Source: Choristocarpus tenellus KU-1152 (taxonomy: Eukaryota > Phaeophyceae). From it: DNA of 35,599 bases. Position 1 is the first letter of the stretch; every line of letters starts with the position of its first letter. The notes under the pieces were generated by a model. The model was not told the DNA's origin and ran no database searches. It was given only the letters and a program-made list of their open reading frames with translations. The stretch is from positions 1-35,599 of the forward strand of contig CAXNAD020000049.1 of NCBI GenBank assembly GCA_964200185.2, written 5' to 3'. Shown here one piece after another: positions 23,701 through 33,350 of this stretch. The translations under genes and the position numbers were made by a program.

Positions 23701-26700
23701 TGCAAAGGATGATCCATGACACCACAGCTACATAATATTCAAATGACAATCCTTGGTTTTCAATTCAAAATAATAATACTTGCATCACGCCATCTGCATT
23801 CAAGTAACACACCCACACAAAATATGAAAATTAGATGACAACTGCAGTCTTCCCCTCTAAACATCAAAATTGAAGCACATTCGACTGCTCAAGTGCTAAT
23901 CCAGAAAAAAAATTAAAATCAGCACTGGCATCATACTTGCACCAATCAAATGTTGTGAAACATAAATGTGACACAAAATTTGTATTATATATTGGAACAA
24001 TATAAGGTAGACCTTTTCATGTCATAATCAAGCAGTACAAATAGTGTGAGTAATCACGCATGGTGTAACTGCACCTTTGATGAGAAAAAAGGGAATTTTT
24101 ACTCACCTCAATGCGATCATTATCTGTGACGGTGATCAGGCCTTCCTCTCCACAAGCAAGTCCAGACAGGGCAAAATTCTTCAAGAACTCACAGCCAAGC
24201 GCACCACAACCAACCTGGATTCACATCAACATTTTCAACATTTGTGCATACACAAAAAAAGACTGTCATATATGCATCAACAAAATCCTTTTTGTGTTTT
24301 GCTTTATGATTCTAAAAATAAGAAAAAAAGACCAGTAAATCCTCTGAAAAAAATATCACCGTCTATCTAGAAACCAAAAAAAACAGAACAGTATGGCGAT
24401 CACTGCAATATTTCGAATGTATTGATCAAAATCCATTGCCACCAAATCAATAATTTCATTACTACTATGACTTGTCGAATGGAGAAAAGTATGAAAACAA
24501 TAATTACGAACACGTTCACCTTATCCTATCTACAAAAAAGATATCTTCCGTTGCAATAGTAGACAAAATCAGACAATATTCACACAGCCTCCCCCCACGT
24601 TGACCCAAGTCCGCACCTCTTGTTTGAATGACTATTCAAGTATTTTTGTTAAAATTCACCAAAATATTATAATAGCTCTCATCTGGAAAAACAAAACTAT
24701 AAAAAAGAGTTACAAACCAAACCCCCTGTCTGGCCCTCCTGCCCCTCCCTCTTCCCCATCTCAGTCTTATCTCCATCCCTCACCATGAAGGTCTTTGCGT
24801 TCATGATCTTGTCACAAAGGAATGCCTCTCCAAAGAGAGCAATTAGGTGATCATACCTCCCTCCATGCGGCATGCTATCTGTAGGAGGAGAATCTGGAAG
24901 CATCTCCAAGAAGTCTAGGTGCAACCACTACAGTGCAAAACAAAAAAAAGTCACAAGTGAGAGATGACAGTAAATGTGGGAGGGAGGGACAGGGAGAGGA
25001 GGGGAGGAGGGAATTGGAAGTTGGAGACTGTGTGGTGAGGGGAAAAAGTAACTGAAAAATGATATGCAAGTCAATGGGAAAATGAAATTATTTTTTATAT
25101 TCTTCTGTCAGTCTTTTGTTCAATCGGTGGGAAGAAACAAGATAAATCAGTCAGCTTTTTTTCTACAAGAATTGTGCTTTTGATCAAATGTTCATCTTTT
25201 AACAAATGAGTTGATAAATTAACCTGTCACTATCATTCTTGAAAGAAATGAGATAATAATTGAAAAATGTTCTCATCTCAAGTAACCTTTTGCACACTAC
25301 CATTTCAAAAGTAGTTAAGTACATAGTGAGGGCAGCGGTGGAAGAATACATTAGGCCAGCACAGAAAAACATAACTCAAGGTGCATTTCAAATGTCCAGA
25401 ATATCCATATGATAGCAGTACTGACATCCCTATTCCCCTCTCCACCCCACCCCATACCTACACTTGTACTTTCAGTGAGTGCAGCTGAACATAATATGAC
25501 TCACTGCAATACTACATACAACAAACAAAAACAAAGTTGATGTACTTCATCCTCACAACGAACCAGAGATAATATTGGCAACACTGTGCCATTCCTACAT
25601 CTAATTGTGCAACTCCTTACTGTCCTATGTCACACAATGAATTGAATATGTTGCACCTTGAACAGTGTAGTAATATATGCATAGTACACAGTACTCAGTA
25701 CTCAGAAGTTGACATTTTGATTTCAGTGTATGTCACACGGCACCCTGTACTTGCCTGGTTCAGCGGGGTGAACTTTCCAGTGGCCTTGACCACCTCCTGC
25801 GCCACAACCCCTCCAAAGTATGCTGCGAGGGGTTGAACCTCCACTGAAGAGTACAGGGCCACCTTACGAATAACATCCTGAACATAAAAAAATAAATATA
25901 AAACAGTACAAACACATGTTTGACATGTACAGGTTGGTTCTTAGTGTGTTTTGTGTGTTTTGTGTGCTTTTTGTATACTACTGCTTGTGGTGCATATAAA
26001 AAATAAAAATATATAGAGAATATGTTTTCAACATTCTTGAAGGGGAACAACTTTTCATTCATCCTCGATTTTTGCATTTTGGTGCAAGCAGTTCTTCCGA
26101 AACCCCTTAAGTGTGCTGCCAAGACAGCGTCGTCCAGACCACCCAATCTGCAATGCTGCCAATAGAACCTGATTAACTGGGCTGCAATCCAACCCCATAG
26201 TGCCCAGATGACTGGATCTTGGTCAGGGCTGAAGGTTGACCCGTGGACTAGACATGAGAAGTGTGTTGACAAGGCTGGACCAGCCCTGTCAGAAATATCT
26301 TTGATACAGTTGACCTGCACACCGGTCCATACAAGTCACTTAACCACCCTCAATCGGCCCAGACCATCAGATCAGACAAGAGTACTTTCGAATGATCGAT
26401 CATCCACGAAGTCTAATCTTGAAAATAAAGGTTTACCAATGATGAGAACAGGATAGGTACTCTCTTTGCAAGAAAGGATATCCAAACTAGACAATAACTC
26501 TTGCCGTAAAAAACATGCTTCAATTATCATTGTTTATCGTAGGAGGGAAGCAAAGGGAAACACAATTCCAATCCACCTTGACACCCCCTCCCTCCCCTTC
26601 CCTTTCCTCACACTGCATATTCAAAATGTTGTTGACACGCTGTCCCACCTCCACCTGCAAGAATCTGTAAGGAAAGTATGATGATGTTTTGACCCTGTCA

Positions 26701-28880
26701 CGTTTTGAACCCTTTAATGCCATTTTTCATTGCTGTACCACCAAGGTACATCAAGTTCTGCACCAACCTTATTGAGCTCCTCTAAACACAGTGCAGAGCC
26801 TTCTGCCTCCTTGTTCAGCTCATGATGCGCAGAGTTCACCTGACAATCATTTTTTTTATTAAAAAAACAAAAAATACACACCCGCACACAATGCATATAC
26901 CGGTACAAAAAGGGTGTAGGGGGGAGAGTGGTTAGGACAGGTCTTCACGTCCAGGACAAATTGATTTGTTCAAAGTATATGGGGGTGTGTGTGGCGACTG
27001 TCCATTTGGGTTCAAGTTTTTCAAGTCGCGATTTTTGGGTGATTTGGTTGCATACGTCGGATGGATAATAATGTGAGTGCACCTTTCCTGGTTTGGGGCC
27101 AAATGGACACCCTGGTGTAGACAGCCCCCCCCCAAAAAATACTTTGGGTCAATTCACCAGTGCAGTAAATATGTATCTTCTATTAATAATACTGCAATGA
27201 TCCCAACAAAAGTACACACAATTACAGGTAGTCCATATCCACATGCATCATCTACATACAATTTCTCCTTTCATGCTCACACCCATAAACTTCTTCTACC
27301 CTATTGTCTACAATAACAAACCATGAACACACATACACTGCATAAGTATACAAACACAGCGACAAGACAGAGAGTACTATTGTTGCTATCATATCACAGG
27401 TTGTCTTCATGACTCTCAAGATAGTCTACCGCTAGGACAATAGAACCACACTAAGGAGTGCATCGCAGTAAAAATAACAAAAATATATTGCATGTTCCAT
27501 ACCAATCCTACTATACTTGTTTCTATAATAGACTGTACAGGAGTATGTACATGCTGGCTTCACCATCATAGACAATAAAAATAAGAACTGCCTATCTTTA
27601 CAACAATGAGGACATCAAGCATATACATTCTGTTGCTGAATTGGACGGCTTTAGTACAGGAAATAGTACAAAATATGTGGAATTGTGTATACCATCACCT
27701 TCAAGTACTCTTCGAAGCATCATTAGTATCCGTTGAGGAGTTCAAACAAGTTTTGCTGGGACATCCTTTTCTAGTCAGATGCTGAGATCTTGTCAAAAAG
27801 AAGTGGATTTCTTGGAACAAAAACACTATCAAACCACTCCTGACATCTTTCAGTCACAAGCCTCACAAAAACAAAAAGTCAGAACAGAAATATTTTTGTG
27901 AAACATCCCACTGACACAGGATATGTTTTCCTCTTCCCAAGGAATCCGCTACTGCTGAATATATTGAACTCATAAATACTATCACTATTGCCGCTACAAA
28001 AGCTACTTCTAACAATGCAAAGGAAAGCAGGGTCTTCAAAATAACCTCAGGAGTTAACTATTGGCTAGTGACCAGTGAGTGTGGTGGGCCGAGCAGGCAA
28101 AGTAGAACACCATGCATCTCATTTATTTGAAATTCCCCCTCCCCAGTCAAACTCCTAAGGCACCCCCCCTTCCCCCCTCACCTCCTCTACCATCCGCACC
28201 ACCTCCTCTGCTTCATCAAGGTTTCCAGCTTGCGGTAGCCGCCCAGCCCTCTCCCAGAAGGCCCAGAGCCCAAGCAACGTTAGGTGAAGCTGCTCAGCCC
28301 GGCCAAACTTCGCCCCATCAGTAAAAAGGAGCATGAACTCCCCCTCCGCCATCTGCAATCAAACAGTAGCCGTGGGGACAACAAACAACATTATACTTCT
28401 CAAACTATTCTCTACTCTATGGAGGTGAGAGGTAGAGGAGGGACAGGGGAACTGCCAATTGAAATCTTTGTTTATGGGAATGCACACACGAATTTGATGT
28501 AAGCATTATATTGGCATGTTTCACAATGCATCCCTACATAACAACAGTGAGTGACTAATAAAACTAGATACACATTATGATTGCGGTCTAAATAAAGAGA
28601 CAAAGAAGTGCTTGCTACGTGTCCAGCAGTAAGGTAGCATTTCAAACAACATCAAGAATCTTCAACCTCCGAGGAAAATAAACAAACCTTACCATTAATT
28701 AACCAAAGCAAACAATGGATACATACAGGGGGTCGGGGATTAGGAAGTATGGCATGAAAAGGAAATGGATGGAAAGAAAAAGATGTGCATTCATGAAAAA
28801 AAATGAATTACAAAGATGCTCACCAGTTGCTGGAGGCATTGCTTGAGAGGCTGGTAAGGCTTGGTCACAGAGATCTTCAC
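11275..28880 (-). CDS. UBA1: Ubiquitin-activating enzyme E1, 25 exons, N-terminal part not in window
   Basis: E1 adenylates ubiquitin with ATP, holds it as a thioester on a cysteine and passes it to E2 enzymes in cytosol and nucleus. I built a minus-strand chain of 25 exons whose phases all agree and whose summed length is 2,556 bases (851 codons plus stop). In order: 28824-28880, 28182-28352, 26768-26839, 25755-25877, 24784-24927, 24107-24214, 23528-23632, 22401-22528, 21980-22043, 21375-21499, 20570-20651, 20442-20474, 19528-19731, 17899-18100, 16831-16937, 15849-15921, 15338-15387, 15175-15296, 14687-14798, 14142-14214, 13702-13854, 13399-13417, 12896-12941, 12100-12162, 11275-11394. Order and spacing of E1 landmarks match human, plant and yeast E1. 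The start is missing: the first exon seen aligns near residue 280 of human UBA1. The paralogue UBA6 is a less likely alternative. Least certain are exons 15338-15387 and 13399-13417, placed by phase and position. Confidence 0.94.
14816..14840. repeat. (AT)n microsatellite in an E1 intron
   Basis: About 24 bases of AT repeat immediately upstream, in the sense of transcription, of the exon at 14687-14798. It lies 18 bases outside the acceptor, in the polypyrimidine and branch region. Length changes could influence splicing (inference). Confidence 0.95.
15175..20651 (-). CDS. UBA1: E1 exons for the second catalytic-cysteine half-domain
   Basis: Exon 20570-20651 starts [17 protein letters not shown] and 20442-20474 is an 11-codon exon, [11 protein letters not shown]. 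Exon 19528-19731 contains [20 protein letters not shown] and ends QLIHNFPE, matching the QLLHNFP motif. Exon 17899-18100 has [15 protein letters not shown], equivalent to the GAPFWSGPKR motif, then [18 protein letters not shown]. Exon 16831-16937 ends in a highly acidic run ([15 protein letters not shown]) not typical of this position. Exons 15849-15921 and 15338-15387 form a linker. Exon 15175-15296 has [20 protein letters not shown], matching the near-invariant FEKDDDxNxHxDFI motif. The half-domain contacts ubiquitin and E2. Introns reach 1.4 kb; the one between 19,732 and 20,441 holds the telomere-like repeat. Confidence 0.9.
16938..17898 (-). other. E1 intron of about 1 kb
   Basis: No coding feature was seen. 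It contains three CCAATCA heptamers (17747, 17787, 17814) in a locally repetitive stretch, noted only as a description. Confidence 0.5.
18101..19527 (-). other. E1 intron of 1.4 kb
   Basis: No exon, repeat or RNA gene was recognised. A stretch near 18,905 (TTTGATCCCCACCGACACCA) resembles the 3' end of a tRNA but has no matching 5' acceptor or anticodon arm. Confidence 0.55.
20211..20235 (+). repeat. Interstitial telomere-type repeat (GGGTTA)4 in an E1 intron
   Basis: Four perfect GGGTTA units lie in the intron between exons 20442-20474 and 19528-19731. It matches the TTAGGG telomere type of animals, fungi and many protists and not the TTTAGGG type of most land plants. A shorter CCCTAACCCTAA lies near 8,236-8,247. 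Confidence 0.95.
21375..22043 (-). CDS. UBA1: E1 exons carrying the crossover strand and catalytic cysteine
   Basis: Exon 21980-22043 reads [20 protein letters not shown], nearly the invariant [14 protein letters not shown] motif of E1; the usual glycine after TK is cysteine here. Exon 21375-21499 contains [20 protein letters not shown]. By alignment to the PICTLKNFP motif, the catalytic cysteine is the TGT at 21425-21427. It accepts ubiquitin as a thioester from the adenylate. CTLRNFP is the ubiquitin-E1 form, unlike the shorter cysteine regions of the NEDD8 and SUMO E1 subunits. Both junction phases (2-0 and 0-2) agree with the neighbouring exons. Confidence 0.95.
21584..21598 (+). repeat. 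Homopolymer of 15 G in an E1 intron
   Basis: A run of fifteen guanines upstream, in the sense of transcription, of exon 21375-21499. Shorter G runs recur in several introns (12,295-12,312; 21,935; 22,082). They are length-unstable, and assembly errors are likely at this site. Confidence 0.95.
22401..24927 (-). CDS. UBA1: E1 exons for the active adenylation domain (ATP-binding Rossmann fold)
   Basis: Exon 24784-24927 starts [12 protein letters not shown] and carries [14 protein letters not shown], the lead-in to the second Rossmann fold. Exon 24107-24214 has [19 protein letters not shown], the GxGxxG nucleotide-binding loop, and ends with TVTDNDRIE. Exon 23528-23632 continues [14 protein letters not shown] then QPKSKAAAA, which carries the conserved arginine and lysine that contact ATP. 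Exon 22401-22528 has [17 protein letters not shown], with the NALDNV aspartate that coordinates Mg-ATP in known E1 structures. Every adenylation residue I could check is present, so the domain appears catalytically intact. Phases run 0-0, 0-0, 0-0 and 0-2; the last codon is completed by the exon at 21980-22043. Confidence 0.95.
25755..28880 (-). CDS. UBA1: E1 exons for the four-helix bundle and second half of the inactive adenylation domain
   Basis: Four exons, all phase 0. Exon 28824-28880 reads [19 protein letters not shown], matching the VKVPKKISFKSL stretch of human UBA1. Exon 28182-28352 has [20 protein letters not shown], equivalent to the F-x-K-F-x-R-x-x-Q-L-H motif that opens the four-helix bundle. 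Its first codon is ATG, but the conserved exon upstream argues against a start there. Exon 26768-26839 is a linker ending LEELNK. Exon 25755-25877 has [20 protein letters not shown], equivalent to the APINAFIGGLAAQEVMKA core of the inactive domain. This last exon is followed by CAG then GCAAGT, so its intron has a GC rather than GT donor. The intron between 26,840 and 28,181 contains a MITE; the one between 25,878 and 26,767 contains a decayed coding relic. Confidence 0.92.
25990..26455 (-). pseudogene. Protein-like relic in an E1 intron, two in-frame TGA
   Basis: One minus-strand frame reads [20 protein letters not shown] from about 26,450, then meets TGA at 26372-26374 and again at 26336-26338. 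It then continues open through [20 protein letters not shown] and [20 protein letters not shown] to about 26,020. It lies wholly between E1 exons 26768-26839 and 25755-25877 and has no counterpart in E1. The text is protein-like but no family was recognised; an old retroelement fragment is one possibility. The plus strand is also partly open. Confidence 0.35.
26840..28181 (-). other. E1 intron of 1.3 kb
   Basis: Apart from the family B MITE at 26971-27146 I see no feature in this interval. It is A-rich on the plus strand, with no open frame of convincing composition. It joins phase-0 exons on each side. Confidence 0.6.
26971..27146 (+). mobile_element. MITE family B, copy 2, in an E1 intron
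   Basis: A 176-base element beginning CAAAGTATATGGGGGTGTGT and ending CCCCCCAAAAAATACTTTG. It has the internal pair CTGTCCATTTGGG and GGCCAAATGGACA and a GCGATTTTTGGGTGATTTGG core. It lies in the E1 intron between exons 26768-26839 and 28182-28352. Its TIR start (CAAAGTAT) and subterminal repeat resemble those of family A. Confidence 0.88.
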
Positions 28881-28998
28881 CTGCACAGAGTCCAACCCAA
28901 ACAGAAGTGGCCAGGGTTGAGGGAAAGGGAGGGGAGTGGGAGGAGTATTTCGAGCAATGCATAAATATTTTGATCTGGGTGGAGAAGGCGTTGGCCAT

Positions 28999-29352
28999 GA
29001 AATGAGGCCCTTAGAGAGAGGGTGTGGGATCATACAAGATGTACATTGAGTCGACCCCTCTCAGCCCTTGGTGGTGCTTGGGAGTGGAGGCGGGACTACA
29101 TAGGTGAACAGGCATGGTCAAATATCTGAGTAGTACTTGTCCACCCCTATAGTCATACCCCCACTCCCAAGCACCAGCAAGGGCCGAGAGGGGTCGACTC
29201 AATATTTGCGTCTTGTATTATCCCACATCCTCTCCAAGGGCTTCATTTCAAGACTAACACCATTCTCGGATATTTGACCGTACCTGTTCACACCCTTCGT
29301 CCCACCTCCACACCCAAGCACTAGCAAGGGCTGAGAGGGGTCGACTCAATGT
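28999..29352. repeat. Fold-back repeat with three copies of one module
   Basis: A module containing GAGTCGACCCCTCTCAGCCC occurs inverted at about 28999-29134. It returns in the opposite orientation at about 29120-29250 (GGGCCGAGAGGGGTCGACTC) and again, partially, at about 29265-29352 (GGGCTGAGAGGGGTCGACTC). Arms of about 100 bases flank a spacer of about 50 bases. It starts about 120 bases upstream of the first visible E1 exon. It looks like a fold-back transposon or the decayed terminus of one. Confidence 0.8.
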
Positions 29353-29477
29353 CCATCACATTATGGAGAGGTCGATCCAGTCATCTGCAGCTCCATTCCT
29401 TTCGATCCTGCCCTGCCCCAACCCTGAGGAAGGGCAGAATATCTCACCCCCTGTGTCCTGTACTTGGCATGAGAATG

Positions 29478-29552
29478 CCTCATCTCCCAGTACAATATGT
29501 GCTACCCTTGTCATCTCATCTCCCAGTCCAATATGTGCTACCCTTGTCATCT
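29478..29552 (+). repeat. Tandem pair of about 35 bases
   Basis: CATCTCCCAGTACAATATGT followed by GCTACCCTTGT is repeated at once with one change (CCAGTCCAATATGT). On the minus strand the pair reads LGDEMTRVAHIGLGDEMTRV inside a longer open frame, 29356-29643. Confidence 0.85.
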
Positions 29553-30744
29553 CATTTCCCAAACTCCAATTTCCTTCTCGATTTACTCCTTCCACAAGCT
29601 GAACATTCTTTCGCCTCTCCCTTGTGCCGGGGGACTGATGCACCTTGAAATAGTTGGCGCACTACATGACTACCCTGCACAAATACTCACAAGTTGATTT
29701 GAGCGACCGTAGACCAGCTATTGCGCCCGGCAAAGAACTCCTCTCTTGTCTTTGATTGTTGTACCCTTTCACTCAGTGCCCCCCAGGAAGGGCTTTGAGG
29801 TCCCCGAATAACCTTACCAACTCCTCTCACGTGAGGCGTTGGATCTGAATATTGTCAGTGCATCCGCTCACCTTGCCCCCCCCCCAGGTTTCCCCTTCCT
29901 AAACCAGAATTGATTCCAACCTTGGATCCTCTTGTTCCTGAATGAACACAGCCAGCCTGTTGAACACATATTCTACAGAAGTTTGGAGACAGTCTTAGCA
30001 CTGACCGTGAGTCCTCCAACCACCATCCAACTTCAAAGAGCAATCCAAACACCAGTTTGTCCTGCTCCTGTATTCACAGACATGTGTTGTCTGTTGCCTT
30101 TGTTGCGGTTGTGACTAACACACCCACTACTGCTAACCAGTAATCATACCCGAGAGGATTTCTAATACTGTTGTGAGCCCTACCATGAGCAGTTTTTTTC
30201 CGGCCTGTGCCACCATATGAACCTTGTTCCTGAATTGGTCCATTACCCCATCCTCTTGTCGCCCTGTGTTGCTGTACTCCCAGCAGCCTCCTACCGACAT
30301 CCCTCTGTAAGATCTACAATGTTCCGAGATATCCCCAACCACTCCATTGTAGTGAGGTAGATGACTTGAAGCGTACCAAACCATCTGGTCCCCTTATATG
30401 CCCCTCAGGACTTCCACTCACACTTACCCATGCTTGCCATTTCCAACAAAATGGTACCTGCACACAACTTTCTTTGAGGTCAGGGTCATCCCAATGCTGA
30501 AGAAGTTCCACTCTTCTCATCTATCATTGTATGTAGGTTCTGCTGATGTGCACTCTCCAGACCTTGTGTACTTACACAGCAAGGAAGTACTCTGGAACAG
30601 TTCCCAACTGTTGGTAGAGGGAAGAGATAATCTGAGCAGGTACTGTCCTCACAGTTGAGGAACATCTGAGCCACCCCCCTCTGCCATACCCGCTCTCCCA
30701 CAATTGCTGAAATACTGAATCCTTGGACGTATAATGGTCAGCCA

Positions 30745-30955
30745 CGACATGCAAAATGCCATCTCTTCTCTTGATCAAAAATGCAGCAGATATTGTACAT
30801 GGAGTTTTTCCCGCCCCACAAAGCATAGCACGGACCCACTATCCTCATGAAATTCAAAATGCAAACTATCTTCTTCATTGAAGATGGTACAGATATTGTA
30901 CATGGAGGGGTTTTTTTTCCCACCCCACAAAAAATAACATGGACCTCTGCTGCAT
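30745..30955. repeat. Tandem duplication, period about 103 bases
   Basis: GATATTGTACATGGAG with the following CCCGCCCCACAAAGCATA at 30789 recurs as GATATTGTACATGGAG with CCCACCCCACAAAAAATA at 30892. On the minus strand both copies encode GPCYxLWGGK...SMYNICxIF. Confidence 0.85.
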
Positions 30956-31581
30956 TTTCCATTTGTCTCAGAACCCATGAACGAAGATGAGCTCGCATCA
31001 CCCTCCATGTAATGACAGTGACAGGTACTAGTACCGACCGAAAAATAACCCCCTCCCTTCTTATTTTTTTGTGCAAGTACAACCAAGCCCAATTAACAAA
31101 AAAACATCATTTTTAAGTCCTCTGAGTGACATGACAAACTCATCTTAGCCCTTGCAGGATGAGTGATTTGTGCCCCCCGTCCTCCTTGAATCTATGCACA
31201 ATAATGTGGATTCAAAGTATATTATCCAAATCGAAATCCAACAAAATAAAATAGTGCCCCCCAAACAAAAAGCGAGTGAGTGTTGACGAGTTGTTGTCCT
31301 ATGCACACACACACACATACACACACAGAGAGAATGCAGTAGTAAAAGATCAATACCAATGAACCGAAAAGAAAAGTCAACACTCCTCAAATGAGGTCTC
31401 ATTTCCATCGTTGAGGTGGAACAAAGGGGCGAGACTTCCATTTTCTGGGCTTGCTCACCATGACATTCCTGGAGGTCACCCTTGCATTTGTTGTGGAACA
31501 AGGGAAAGGAAAGAAGGCAGTCACGGATACGCAGCAGTAATTATGTAAGAGTGGGAACATCATAGCACGGCTGGCCACAAC

Positions 31582-31986
31582 TTGGCACAAAAATGGACTT
31601 CGGCAAACTCCCTATGTATCACAACCTCAGCAGGGTCTCAAGCGTACAAGATGTTCTGCCGTCTTTTTCCTTTTCCTGAGAGGCTCAAAATTAGTTTTTA
31701 TCGGCTTTTGTTCGATAAACTATCCAATTTCTCAACCAATACTTGGCTTTCAAAGGAATTCATGCGTTTTTGTCCACAAGGTTTGGTTTCCATATACCAT
31801 TGGAAGGTGTTTGTAACAGCGAACGTCATTTCTCTGTATAACACGGAAGAATTATACACGAGATGCAACTCCCAAGGCAAAAGAGTACATTTTTTTCACT
31901 GTCATACCACTCCCCGGTCCATGGTATCGGACACCACAGATGAGGGGATGCTATTTTTTTTTGTTGGCAAGAACACTTTGAATTGA
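31582..31986 (+). other. Open frame of 134 codons, unrecognised, strand uncertain
   Basis: The plus frame is free of stops over 405 bases (e.g. QAYKMFCRLFPFPERLKISF, LVSIYHWKVFVTANVISLYN) but begins only at a TTG. The minus strand also reads protein-like over part of it (ELHLVYNSSVLYREMTFAVT). It is probably an old coding fragment. No domain was recognised. Confidence 0.3.
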
Positions 31987-32486
31987 ACGTGTTTGGTCAA
32001 TGTACCAGAGTACACTGTAGTAGAGGAAACCCAACGCACCCAATACTTCACAATATGCACCACTCACCTCTTAACCTTGCTCTCTGTATTGGTAGAGTTG
32101 TTCCAGAGGGGATGGTTAAATGGATTGACCTGAGCCATGTCTGGATTCTCTTCAGGAGGCAATTCAGCAAATACAGGGTTGATGGGTGCAACAATAGGCA
32201 CAGGAGGGTTGTCAGGGCATCCCTGAGCAGCATCCGATGATGGCACCGCGGCTTCCTCCTCCTCAACAGATCTATTACTACTGGTGACGTCGGTGCTGGT
32301 ATGTGTAGTGCTCTCTGTGCTGTTGGCGCTGTCAGCAAAGCCTGTCATATTGTTGATAGTCGGTTGTGCTATTAATGGTTTGCAAGGTGCCATGTCGGAA
32401 TGCCCTTCAGCAGGCCATTCAGTAGACGGAGAGGGGTTGTCAAGGAATCTCTGAGCAATGTACCGTAACGGCACAGGGGTTTCCCT

Positions 32487-32746
32487 AGCCAAAGTATCTT
32501 AGAGGGTATGGCCGTGTCCATTTGGGGCCCAAAATCCAATGTTGCGATTTTGACATAATTCTGGCTATCGCGCTCGTTAGAAAGTGTCATTATCCTTGTT
32601 CCAGACACACCTTTTCAAAACGTATACATTTAACTTACTCCGAAACATTTTGGAGTAGGGAAATGTCATATAAAAAAACCCATGGGAAGCCAAGCCTCAA
32701 ATGGACAAACAGGGCAAAATTTGTACCCTCTAAGATACTTTCACTC
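32487..32746 (+). mobile_element. MITE family A, copy 4, nested in a coding repeat
   Basis: A 260-base copy with a well-kept right terminus (CTCTAAGATACTTTCACTC) and left AAAGTATCTTAGAGGGTA. It is inserted inside one unit of the inverted protein-repeat array. The host unit resumes after the element, and the paralogous unit near 34,045 shows the uninterrupted site (GAGGAGGAGGACACCCCTGT). The element therefore entered after the array had formed. Confidence 0.9.
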
Positions 32747-33350
32747 CCTCCTCCTCAACTGCTCTACTGCTGCTAGTGCTCTTGGTGTTCTTGGCAGCAT
32801 TTACAAATATCTATCCAATCGGTGATCTTCGATTGTTGGGTGAATGTTTTGCGAGGTGCCATGTCGGAATTTCCTTTCAGCGGGCCATTCAGTAGATCCA
32901 GCCAGGGCTGCTTCGTGGAACCATAGGCAGAGAGGGGCTGTCGAGGCATCCCTGAGCAATGTCCTGGGATAGCACAGTCGATTCCTCCTCCTCAACAGCT
33001 CCACTGTTTGTGCTGTTCTGGTTGTTGGTGTTGCTAGTAGTGAAGCTGGTGCTACCAGTAAAGCCTCAAATTGATGATGGTGGGTTGTAGAGTGAATTGG
33101 TTGTGTACGTGCATGACTGGATTTCCTTGAGCAGGCCATTTTGCAGATCCAGAGCTGCTGTGTTGAAGTATAGACAGAGGTCTCTTGTACATCTCGTACT
33201 AGTCAATTAATCCTCAATACACCAGTACTTAGCAATTTACGTATATCTGAAGAAGTACACTAGAGGAATCCATCATACCCCTACTCTTGAAAGATTCCAC
33301 GTCGAAGCACCTGCCTCATACAAAAGACACCAACTTGTGGTAGTGGATCC

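Larger units (their letters stand above)
29356..31092 (-). pseudogene. Decayed or multi-exon gene, unrecognised, with an internal duplication
   Basis: Minus-strand protein-like pieces from high to low: GPCYFLWGGKKNPSMYNICT with IFNEEDSLHFEFHEDS (about 30.9 kb), its duplicate GPCYALWGGKNSMYNICCIF (30.8), HYTSKDSVFQQLWESGYGRG and VPAQIISSLYQQLGTVPEYF (30.6), FFSIGMTLTSKKVVCRYHFV (30.45), VWYASSHLPHYNGVVGDISE with KVHMVAQAGKKLLMVGLTTV (30.2-30.36), REEFFAGRNSWSTVAQIN (29.7) and the frame 29356-29643. Two stretches end at GTAAGT donors, so part may be real exons. Frame changes, including a 103-base duplication that is not a multiple of three, favour decay. Function unknown. Confidence 0.4.

Noticed and set aside
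25760-26320. Open frame of 186 codons joining the E1 exon region to the intronic relic
   Set aside because: Its last 40 codons read E1 exon 25755-25877 in the wrong frame and its middle is an AT-rich low-complexity stretch; only the first part is kept as a relic.
28284-28358. Start of E1 translation at the ATG that opens exon 28182-28352
   Set aside because: The exon at 28824-28880 upstream is clearly homologous to E1 and joins in phase, so this ATG is internal.
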